Below, piece by piece: positions 12,056-24,000 of a DNA stretch of 55,147 nt. Numbering within the stretch: the stretch's first letter is position 1; every line of letters begins with the position of its first letter. Location of the stretch: NCBI GenBank assembly GCA_000934455.1, contig KN886800.1:47428-102574 (forward strand), in the 5' to 3' direction. Both the position numbers and the translations under genes were made by a program. This DNA is from Apostichopus parvimensis. Its lineage: Eukaryota > Echinodermata > Holothuroidea > Aspidochirotida > Stichopodidae. The notes beneath the pieces are model-generated. The model saw nothing but the letters and a program-made list of their open reading frames with translations, did no database searches and was not told where the DNA came from.

Positions 12056-15000
12056 TTATTGTGGGTATCCTTCCATTACCGTGGTCCTGTTCTGTAACTG
12101 TCCAGTTTGGCTGTAATGACCGTTGTTGAAGTTGGTCACCACAGGACACAGATCCTGCTCACACCACCTGATGCAAAAAAAACAAAAATGGGAAGAAAAA
12201 GATATATCCTAGGTTGAGAAAGGGAACAGTTTAAGCGTATTTCTCATTCGTATTAAAATGGTGAATGGATGAAATGTTATCAGCATCTCGGCCAAAATGT
12301 GTGGAAAAAGGAATAAATGAACATGTTTTTATTTCTCTAGATACATTTTTATTTCATTTTAATACAGCATCTCCTTGCTTCCTTCCAGAGTATACATAAT
12401 AATTAATAGCAGCATCTTGAAATACATCCCCGATTGGTCTAGTCTCAAGTTACGCCAACTGTGGCCAAAGTTACAAGTTGATTCAAGTCATATATTAATT
12501 AGACCAAGTTAAGGCAACTTAAAAGTCGCAAACATTTTCAATTCAAGTCAACACACAAACCTAGCCAAGTACAAATTAAAGTCACAAAGATTTTCAACTC
12601 AAGTCAACACATTGGACCTAGCTAAGTACAAAACAAGAGAAGCGTACCCCAGTTTTGTTCAGAGGGTAGTTTGAATCAAACAAGTTAACGAGGATACGTG
12701 CAATCGACTACATACTGATATTGTAGTACAATGTTGGCAAATCATCACCCCCCCCACCACCACCACCACTCCACCATCTTTTATGGAGTGTCAGAACTGA
12801 ATTTCTAGCTTCTTCCAGTTATACAGACAAAGACTAACTTGCCATTTTGACGGACATAATGTTCTAAATCCATCCCTGTGCCATAAATCATTACCAATAG
12901 TATCATCACCTCCCTCCATTTGGAACAGTTAGAGAATAAGTCTAAACTTGCATCCATAGCTTGTGTTTTACTCTTGTTTGGAACACTCATGTAATTATAC
13001 AAACTTTCAGTGTCAAGTACTGCAAGTAGTGGTACTGAATAACCTCATTGATTTGACTCCCTTCGTCCATCGACTCGGGTCCTCTGCTCTGACATGAGTT
13101 CTCTGCTCTGACTCGAGTTCTCTGCTCTGACTCGAGTCAAATGAAGTCATTTGAGTCGTTGACTCGAGACAACTTATTCAGATTCAAACTCAAGAGTCAA
13201 GTCGAGTCACCAGAAAATGCAAATTGTCTCTGATTTAAGGACTTGACTCTTTACAACACTGCTCTACCAGAGGGTATCCAATATAACGTAACAACATTAA
13301 AACAGTCATTGATTCCAGTTGAGTTTTACCCTTGAGACAAGAACAGCACCTCACTGAATTACAGCTACCTACAGATATCTCATACAATTCATGTAACATA
13401 AATGAAATAAAACAGTCTATGTAGTTTTGATTCTACCTTTGAGCCACAAAGGCATCTCCCTGAGTTGCTTCCGTCCAGGATGCATGTTCCACCAGAAGGG
13501 ATCCAATATAGAGTCTTGACAAACTGTATGCTAAATCTCTCCCTGCTAACTCCATGAATGTCGGACCTTCATTCAAAGCATCCTTTAAAAGTTCCTTCAG
13601 GTCGTTGCTGGATCCCTGCAGTCTCTTAGAGGCTTCCTTCAATTCCACAACGTTCGAATGAGAAGCCGCTTCAAGTCTCGACTCCAAAGAGTCGAAGAAA
13701 ACCTGAAGAGTTTGGCCGTTAGTCTTGACGACGGAGCGAAGAACATCCAGAGAAAGAATGTTAGTAGTGCCTTCCCAGATGCTCAGGACCTGCAGATATA
13801 AATTCCACCATTTTGGAAGAAAGTAATCCAGTTATTTTGTGAACTTTTTCCTGGTTTTGAAGGTATTGTAGAAAAGTTCTGCTAGCTAAGTAACAGCCAC
13901 AAATATGTATTCACATTCCAGTAATCTTCTGAGTTTATTGAAACATAAAGCACCCAAGCGTATGTTTCCGGATTGACATGCTTTAACTGGGGCTTGCGGA
14001 ATACTTCTACTTAAAGATTTTAGACCATTGTTAATATGCATCCCTGGATGCCCAGGACATGCAGAGATAAAATCAATCGTTTCAAAGGAAATAAATCAAG
14101 AAACAGCATTTGGCCTATTAATGACTAATATCAACTTTTGATTCAAGCCAATATTATTTCTTCCTTTCTTTGAATTCCCCTTTCAAAATTAATTTTATAA
14201 TCTCCTAGTCACTTTCCCATGCTGACCTGCTTAACGTATTAGCATGCATAATTGATATGTTCAAATTTTTCGTCCTTCACAAGAGGCTACTACATGATTT
14301 CAACTACATATGCTCAGAGCAAAATAGTTTTATTTTAATTTTTGCGGGGGGGGGGGGGGCAGGGGAGGAGAGTGTTGGTGGACTTTTTCAAGAAACAAAA
14401 GAGTACACCCTTCATCAGTGGGAATATTTGTTCGCCTTTCTATTACAATTGACCGAAACTATGTTTTTCAACCAATGTCTTCTACAAGCTAATAATCATT
14501 ATCATGCACACTAAAGGGTGACAGGAAAGGGTGGGGGTGGTGTCCATGGGGTGGGGTGCATACCTGTGCATCTCGGAGCATTCCTGGAAGACCGGTGTCT
14601 TCAATGTATCCTTGACCACCAAAGCACTCCAAACCCTCAGAGATTGTCGCTATGGCCTGAAACGGGAACCAACAGAGAAAAAAAAAGAAAGAGCTTTTTC
14701 ATCTCTTCAAACTTTCCCAAATATAAACTATAGAATAGACAAGTATCTTTGGAGAAAAAGATATATTTTCCCTCTTGGGCAAGACATTCCAAGGATGAGG
14801 GGAGTAAACAATAAAGAGTTTTGTATAAAGCCAGGACCAATAAGGCAAAGAGCAGGATTAGAACCAGGTGACCTCTGGATATACCAAGTCCAGTGCATTA
14901 AATACCAATGACTCATCCAACCCTCAGATGAGCAGAGTGCGGGAATCAGAATCCAGAGGTCACTGGGTCAAATCGAATCATTTACAGCAGCAACCAAAAA

Positions 15001-18000
15001 CTGTCTTCTGATCTTTCTTTCCGATTTGTTTAAATAAGTTGTCATTTCTAGGAGTTATTGATGACTTTTTACCACGGTCTAGCGTTTCACAAACTGGAAC
15101 GATTATTATAACTTTTTTCACCTGATGCTTTACTCTATGGTATTTTAATGGCATTGAAGACTCGCCCCAAACCGCGAGCGGCCATCTGAAAAGTTAACTT
15201 TCTGTTGCTTGCAAGTGACGTTTTGTTCGTGTCGCTACAAAATGCAGACAGTAATGAAACGTGATACCTTGTTATCTTTAGCTGGACCTGAGATGTCCAT
15301 CACTGTATCGTTTATACACTGTGCTGTGGGTAATGACCGCAGCTGAACATGTACTCTAGTGTCTGATTACCGACGGTAGCAAGCTGTGTGTGTATTTTCT
15401 GGGATCGATGGTGGTGTCTAACACTTCTGTTACACCTCATTCGAAAACTAGGTCAGATTACCATTAGACGTTTCTTTTTGCGCAAGACTTCACACCCTTT
15501 AAGCAGTGGTCATATGATTGCAGGTTAGACACAATACTGAAATCACACAGTAACACATTACCCTATTGTATATATATACGCTATTCTGTAACATTAAAGG
15601 CTATCTGAGTGATGAAGTGTCTGCTAGTCTTTTAGTGACCATTTTTATTAGCTGTCTTTAGTTCAACCTGAAATCCTTGCCATTTACGTTTTATTTTTCT
15701 ACAAGCGAAGTACACCCACACACACGCCATCACCATCACAAACTCCTTCTGCCTTTGGCAAAATGAATCAAAAAGTGAAAGGATTTAAGAGCTGACCACA
15801 ATTTTTGTCTTCTCTTGGTAACTTTGTGTTTACTAATTAATTCCCATTTCTTTGTCAGTCTTCTTGCAAACCAATTCAACACTAAACACATCACACCGTT
15901 CTATATAACTGGAGTTAAAGCCCGTGCAACTGGCTTTATTGTGGCTTCACATCAGTATTCTTCTAGGCAGTGGCGCTGAGAGCCAGGTCGGACCCAGCCG
16001 ACAATTATGCCACCAGACACCGCTATTCTGCAGTCTTCAGTTTCCCTTAAGTATGTTATGAAAACCAGACTACATTCTTTGTTATCCAATATTTCACCCG
16101 GGCCCTCTTATTGCCCCAAGTCGGTAGCACGCCTGACACCCCCCCCCCCCCGCCACCCCCAACCTTACCACCCTACTCTCCTCAGGTCTGATGTTAATCT
16201 TAACATTAACGGATGTTTCTGCTGTGTATCAGTTACACTCGGACTCACCATTTTAGCCGTGTACAGTTTCAAGAGGGGCGTGACAATTCTCAGGAGGAGA
16301 GATTCATCCTCTGTAGCTTGGTTAGTTTCTTCCAGACCTAGTAACCTGGCAGCATCCAGAACAAACAGCTGGGCTCCTCTAGTATCGACCTGACCATGAA
16401 ATAAACGCAATTAGAGAAAATGGTTGACAATGATGTGTGTGTAGTACAGAACTTTGCAAAGTTAGATCAAATGAAAAACACAGCTCTGTAAAAGATGAAT
16501 TTAGGCTGAACTTTAGTGTTGGAGTGTCATAGCTCAACAAAAGATAAAAGAAAAATTTGTATGTTAAACAGTCGACACTCATTTTGTTACCAAAAACCAG
16601 AGAGTCCATATGGAACCATGAAATTGGCCGTCTACCCTTCACCCTCATGGATAATTAGAAACTTGTCTAGGACAGGAATTAGGAGAAAGATATGAAATCT
16701 GCATATATATATATATGCAGCCTTCATTCCGAAAGTTCACATTTACCCTAACACACACCCCACATCCTACCCAACACCAAATCCTTTAACATATATATGT
16801 CTATGTATCAGGAAGATTTCAAACGAGGGGATAAACTCAATATGTTGGAAATGTGATGTTAATAAACCAAAATTTCATTTGCTAAAGAAAGATTGTAGAT
16901 GAATGCCAGCTGGGTCTAACCTCCATCCGGTGAAGGGTTTGCACGTGCAGCGGGTGATCGATGATGGCTTTGCCGAAAGCTTTCCTCCTTAGGCTGTAGT
17001 CTCTAGCCATCTGGAGAATCCTATTGGGCGAAAGACATGATAGCAGACTGTCATGTGGTCTACACACGGAACGACATTATTTACAGAGGAGGTGTTGACA
17101 ATTCAAAACGAAACAAGTGCATGTTATCTTCCAAAATTTTAGTATTTGAGGAAAGAGAAATATTAAGACTGAGCAGTGGTTTCCATTAACTATGAACTTT
17201 TGTTCGAAATGCCCGGCAACTTAATACTGAAGATAGTAAAATGGAGATTCAAAAAGGATTTGTTCGTGTCGCTACAAAATGCAGACAGTAATGAAACGTG
17301 ATACCTTGTTATCTTTAGCTGGACCTGAGATGTCCATCGATGTACTGTTGTACACTGTGTTGTGGGTTATTGACCGCAGCTGTATGTACTGACTGTACAC
17401 TAGTGTCTAATTACCGACGGTAGCAAGCTGTGTGTGTATTTTCTGGGATCGATGGTGGTGTCTAACACTTCTGTTACACCTCATTCGAAAACTAGGTCAG
17501 ATTACCGGCATGAGACGTTTGTTTGGGCGCGGGTTTTCACACCCTCTANNNNNNNNNNNNNNNNNNNNNNNNNNNNNNNNNNNNNNNNNNNNNNNNNNNN
17601 NNNNNNNNNNNNNNNNNNNNNNNNNNNNNNNNNNNNNNNNNNNNNNNNNNNNNNNNNNNNNNNNNNNNNNNNNNNNNNNNNNNNNNNNNNNNNNNNNNNN
17701 NNNNNNNNNNNNNNNNNNNNNNNNNNNNNNNNNNNNNNNNNNNNNNNNNNNNNNNNNNNNNNNNNNNNNNNNNNNNNNNNNNNNNNNNNNNNNNNNNNNN
17801 NNNNNNNNNNNNNNNNNNNNNNNNNNNNNNNNNNNNNNNNNNNNNNNNNNNNNNNNNNNNNNNNNNNNNNNNNNNNNNNNNNNNNNNNNNNNNNNNNNCA
17901 CTTGCAGCACTCAGAGAATTGTGCAACCGTGTAATGGTGAGCATAGGGGTAATGGCCCGGACTCCCCTGCCCTCCTCTGAAGCCTGCATGACACGATAAT

Positions 18001-21000
18001 AATACTGGTCATGTTATGCATACATTCTGAATAATCAAACAAATGCTGCTGCAAGGGAAAATTGGTTAAGATAACACTATAGAAAAAACATAATGCATCA
18101 CACATTTGAATTTAATATAAAGCCAAATTTGACATCGGAGCTGGGTTTTTATTTTTTATATAAACTGTTCTATCATGTCTTGCTTCAAAGCACTGGTACT
18201 GAGAGTATAAACAGTACAAATATCATGTTTCTAAATAGATAAACATTGGGAACTGTTCATACTGTCAGTACGAGTAGCTCAAAGCATCATATGAGAGTTG
18301 ATGAATAGAGTGATGATATTAGCATTGGAATAAATTGTCTCAACTGGTAGAATTTAATTGTCATGAAATCACGAACATGCTTCTTTTTTATTCTGCAAAA
18401 ATGTACAAATGTAGTTGCATTTGTACATTTAGCATAGCAGAAGTACAGTAAGTTATGTTCCATTAACATTACTGTGCAGAGCACCTTAGCATAGCTGTAG
18501 TATCATTGGGGATAGTCAGCCAACCTTAGCCTCGTCCTACCAACACCAACTGGGGGTTAAGTTGGAAAAGATCCTTCTTGATGAAGACCACCCAGTCCGC
18601 GAGTTACTGGATAGAGCGATCATCCCTAGAAGTGGTAGGATGAGGCTGCCGTTGGCTAGAACCACTGATCTCTACACACTGGATAGGCTGCGCGTACGGT
18701 GATTGAATAGCGAGCCGTGAAGTCACCGGAAGTTGTTCAGCGGCCATGTTGGGATATTCAAAACATCACCGCGCATATGACAACGACACGTCCGTATATA
18801 CGAATCTGCGAATGGCACTGACACATAACGACTGCAGCAGCTAACCATATCTGGGTACAAAGAAGCTGCAATCAATTACATTGCTGGATTTGTTGTCAAA
18901 ATGATGAAGCGTCGATTGAACTGCCTCTTGTGCACAGAGGCACTGACTAATCAAAGTGGCAAGATTCATAAGTTTTTGGCACTAAAAGACCGTGGGGGTC
19001 TGCAGAAAGCATCAGACAGTGTCGTTTGTGTGTGCATGGAAACAGAAAAGTGTTTCCAAAGACTTGCAAACATTTCTGATGGAAAACTTCCACAAGGTCT
19101 TGGTGTCTCAGCAGCAATGACATCATCTGTTCTCAATAACTGTGCACACCGTAATCTTTTTCCTGAGTTACATAATCACCAATTTCACACCACAGTAGAT
19201 GATAATCATGTACACTCTCTCGTAAAGCTTGTATCATCATGCTACTCTAAAATCAAGCTGTTCCATTTAGGAAAGCAGATGACAGCCTCTGTTGCAGGAC
19301 CCAAAATGCGGAAGCGAATGTCAAAACTTATTTTGTTTAACCATCAGTAAACTACAGAAACATATTTGACAGACCACATTTTCCAAGATAAATATCTCGG
19401 TGTTCAACATAAACTGAGATGTGCTGTAAAAATATCTCCGTGTTCTGCATCTTGACATTTCTTGTTTCAACAATATGGTATGATGTAAACTTATCATGGT
19501 AACAGTCACAAACTTATCTTCAGGCCTGGAATTTCATCTTTGAGAGGGCAAGGCCATTTTCAATTTGCAAAGGGCACTTCCATAGCAAAATGTCAAAATC
19601 AATGGGATTTTTTTAAGGGGCACCAAGGCCAAGACCAGGGCAACCGAGGCCATGGCCTCCGTGAAATTCCAGGCCTGTATCTTGGTTACATGGAAACATG
19701 AAGATTTTATTCAGCTTCCGTAGTGAACTAGTGTTTCATGAGAACTGACAAATCTGCTTAAATTTAATTGTTATTCAAAGCAAATTGTTCAGATGTTGTT
19801 AAAATGACATGGATTGACCGTCATAGTTCTCCGCAGCCACTTTCAGCAGGGTGGCCCTGTTAAATGTTGCTTTTCAATCACGGTTTTACAAAAAAATTAA
19901 CCCATGCTTTCTTAACAGAATTGTGGTGTACAAATCTATATCACGTTCATATTGCACAAAAATCCAGTAACATTCAAACACAGTACTAAAGCTGTACAGT
20001 GTGCCCTGTTAATATTTGGCCCGTGGAGAACACTGTCAATTAAGTATTAAATGTTATAGGGCCATCACATATATATCTTTGCATATTTATGAAAAGTTAG
20101 TATTCTAAAAAGACTTCGCAAGTTTTTATTTCATTTTTAAACCAGTAGAAAATGTATTTTCCGTTGCTGAAATTTCCCTGCTGTATATTACTATGTGTAT
20201 GTACTAGGGCATTACTTACATGTATGTCACTGTGGGAACCAACCTGTAAAAAGCTGAGGAATATAAAGATTTTAACTGATATTGTGGAGAACTGCTAAAT
20301 AAATTGCTGTTGCAGCAAAGATATAACTGTGCATATGAACTATTAATAGTTGTCTGTCTGCATTTACTTTAAAAAAAAACTGAATACATATGTACAAAAA
20401 TAATGACCTGTAGATGATTGTGTTAATTCCATATCCCCAAACTGGACACTTTAGGGTTTTCTGAAAGGAATTCCACATCTGGACACTGCCTTAAGACCCC
20501 AGCCTCATGCACAAACCCTATGCGACAAGTTTTTCCTGAGAACACATGGAATTTTTCCCTCCTATTTTTTTTATTTATCATGGAACTCGCATTTTTAGTT
20601 TCTAGATGGAAATAAACTCAATTTTTGTAACCCTGCGAGCCACCTAAAAATTTAATATTTGCTCTTCCCAATACTATATACCGGTACATGTAGTTTGTGC
20701 ATGGATGGTGTAGCCTCGTCCAGTTATGAAATTCTTTCCCCCAATTTGAAGTGAATTTAGAAGAAATGCTTAACATTTTTCTTGAAATTAAAAGGCCCTA
20801 ACCATGGAGGAAGGGATGCCACTCAAGTTCCTAGTCCGACGTATCCCATAGACTTTGTATTGCATTGCACTTACAGTGTCTGTCGCTGTACAGACCACCC
20901 ATTCCATAACTTTTCCTGCTCGGAAAATAGGCAAATTTACCATTTTAGTCTGGCATAACACATATTTCTCAGGGGTTCAAATGTTCAACTTCACTTCCTT

Positions 21001-24000
21001 GATCAATAAGGATTGTTTCTGCGACATTCACTTCCCTTCCTTGGCCTCTCTTCGCATCACCTTCTCGGCCACCGACCGACATAGCAACGTATGCACAGAA
21101 TGTGCGCGCTGTGATGTTTTGAATATCCCAACATGGCCGCTGAGTCACTTCCGGCTGCTTCACACACGGAGCCGCGCGGCCTATCCAGTGTGTAGAGATC
21201 AGTGGCTAGAACTAACAGACACCCCTCTTCCTTCATTCCACAATGCATGAAACGACACAACCTACTTCTTAGACATTAATGCTTGCCCTGTTGGTATTTT
21301 CGTTATTGTTTTCGTCCTCTTCTCACAGTGCAATGTATTGTTTCGGATTTTTGATCGTTCCTCCTGTTGTATATGTACACATGTTTTCATACTTTGTAAT
21401 CTCTTATCTTTTTAGATGTTATATATACTTGTTTTATACCAGCATTCAATTACCCTTTGTGGGGTTTAATAAAGTTTATCTTATCTTATCTTATCTTAGT
21501 ACAGTAAGTTATGTTCCATTTACATTACTGTACATAGCACCTTAGCATAGCTGAAGTACAGTATGTTATGTTCAATTTATATTGCTGTACATAGCACCTT
21601 AGCATAGCTGAAGTACAGTATGTTATGTTCCATTTACATTACTGTACATAGCACCTTAGCATAGCTGAAGTACAGTAAGTTATGTTCCCATTAACATTAC
21701 TGTGCAGAGCACCTTAGCATAGCTATAGTACATTAAGTACATAGCACCTTAGCATAGCTGAAGTACAGTAAGTTATGTTCCCATTAATTACTGTGCAGAG
21801 CACCTTAGCATAGCTATAGTACATTAAGTTATGTTCCATTTACATAATGTACATAGCACCTTAGCATAGCTGAAGTACAGTATGTTATGTTCCATTTACA
21901 TTACTGTACATAGCACTGTACTGTAGCTATGATATATCACAAGAACACAGAAATCCTTTCTTTAAAGCTTGATTGAAATCTTGCACTTGTACAACCAATC
22001 TTTCATCTGCTTTTAATGCCACCTTTGAGCCCTAAAACGTATCGTGTTGCATTTTCTACCGGATGGAGCTAGGTTTTGGAATCACCAATGCGCTGTTTGA
22101 ATGTTTTAGGTTTGTGGCTGGATGTATCTGGCTTCAGCTCTTTGTGAGAAGAAATTTGACTATAGTATTTAGTATCATTATTTTACCAACATCCAGCTTA
22201 AATATGGCATATGATCGACTCTCCCCATTACAACAGAGTTATGTTTTCATTTTACCAATATAGCATCAGCACCGTCCAGGAGTAACTCGGCCGTCGGAAC
22301 CTGTCGAGTTCCCAACTTGTCCTTCAGCTTCTGAAGCTCGATCCCGTTCAGAGAACCGTCCGGTTTTCTCACTTCCACGAAAAACATTGATATTCCTTTG
22401 GTTCCCTGATCGTGAAAAGAGGCATAGAGAGAGAGAGAGGAGTTTGAGATACATCCCTGCCCCCATTTTGTAATTTAATTTAGATAAAAAAAAAGGAAAC
22501 TTCATTCAACATATCAAACTCATGGATTCTTCTCATCTGTGTGCCAAGTCTTACCTGGACATAGTGACCACTTGGATCGACGATTCTGGCCAATGTTAAA
22601 GTCACGTCGGAGTCTGTGGCTGACGAGAACCATTTATAGCCGTGGAGTTTGAACGATCCGTCCGGTTGTGGGAAAGCCAGGGTCTCTGTTCCATTAGCTG
22701 GAAGCAAAACAAGGGGATCAGTGTTAAAGCAGCATTTTGCGTCCTTTTCTATGGTTTTCCTCAACCTCACTGATTCCTCAATGCCATAACGACATACATA
22801 ACTAGCTTATCTATTCAAATATTACTTCAAATGGTGGCATAAAAGTCGGAAAATGTACAACTTTCAACTTTGTTTTTCTCGAAGATATTGTCCGTTGGGA
22901 TCCAAATAAACCTCGCCCATAATATGAATATTTAAAAGCTATGAACATCATTGATCAATACATAATACAACACCATGCTTGATTTGTGTAGATTGACAGT
23001 TGTACCAGGGAGCTGTTAGAGTACCAGCTCGCTGGTTGTACAAAGTTACCAACTCGACGTTTTGAATCCATTCATAGCAACGGCTCATTACTAAACCTGC
23101 ATCTCTGATTGAATTGGGTTGGGGGAACTGTATGCGATCAATATGAAATGTGTAATTTGTTGGTGGACACTTTTCTCATTATCTGCAAATGTCCTTAAGT
23201 ACTCGGCAATTAACGCTTGTGGCAGGGAAAAAACTTGGCTAATATCTTAGTTTGCTGTTTTGTCATTGATATATGTAAAAAACTTGGACTTGTCAAAAAA
23301 GTGGAAAACGGCGACCAAGCGCAAAATGCTGCTTTAATTCGGTGCAAACTTAAGTGCCATTTCCCATTTTGTCTCCTTTTTACAAACCTTGGGCTTTGCG
23401 GAGACGAGAGGAGAAGAAAGTGGGTGGAGGTCAGGATGTGAAAGTAGGGCCAGGGTAGGGATGAGGAGGGGGGGGGAAGGGGAGGAACTGGTAAGACTAG
23501 GCTAATGCAGTAGGTTAGGTAACCGGGGAAGTTGCATATGTTATTAAGTACTAACGATTGGAGATGGAGTGGAACAAGTTGTTATTGGTAGTCTGTGGAT
23601 CTGACAGCGAGATGAATAATTTATCCGATATACTGTGTCAACAAATTCACAGTCTGCCCTCACACATTTTCTTCCACCAGATGTGGAACAGACTTTCTTC
23701 AGCGCATTACGGTAGTTATTATAACAGTGGAGTGGGATTAGGTAACTGGGTCCAAACCAGAAGTTGTAACAGCAGCAGCAAATTCCTTGTGGCCAGGCTG
23801 AATCAATTGATATCAAAATCATAAAGATGACCGCGGCACACATACAGTACAGGAGACTAAAAATACTGAAGCTGCAGATTATATTCTATGCAACCAGGCT
23901 GCATGATGCCGGGATTGCCCTCAGTGGCCTACGTTTAACACTGGCCCTTGAATGAAAATATTCCAGTGACAATTGTAACATATTGCACTTACCTGCATTT

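Larger units (their letters stand above)
18662..21203 (+). mobile_element. P-type DNA transposon remnant (2.5 kb) with long inverted ends
   Basis: The ends are inverted copies over about 120 bp. From outside inward both read CACTGATCTCTACACACTGG, then a less similar part, then CAGCGGCCATGTTGGGATAT. The 8-bp direct repeat GGCTAGAA lies at both edges (18654-18661 and 21204-21211); its GG overlaps the terminal repeat on the right. Inside is a transposase C-terminal fragment. An 8-bp duplication is the P superfamily size. Most of the transposase, including the THAP domain and catalytic core, is missing, so the copy is not autonomous. It sits inside a LINE tail and itself contains a hAT-type MITE. 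Confidence 0.82.

Noticed and set aside
16007..16393. 128-codon plus-strand ORF
   Set aside because: Largely antisense to exon 9 of the dehydrogenase; the minus strand is conserved and correctly spliced.
17432..17999. ORFs of 137-182 codons spanning the Ns
   Set aside because: Open only because ambiguous bases are not stops; the same applies at 40266-40871.
18399..18430. microRNA precursor
   Set aside because: The stem is only about 13-17 bp, too short for a typical animal pre-miRNA, and it abuts a tandem repeat.
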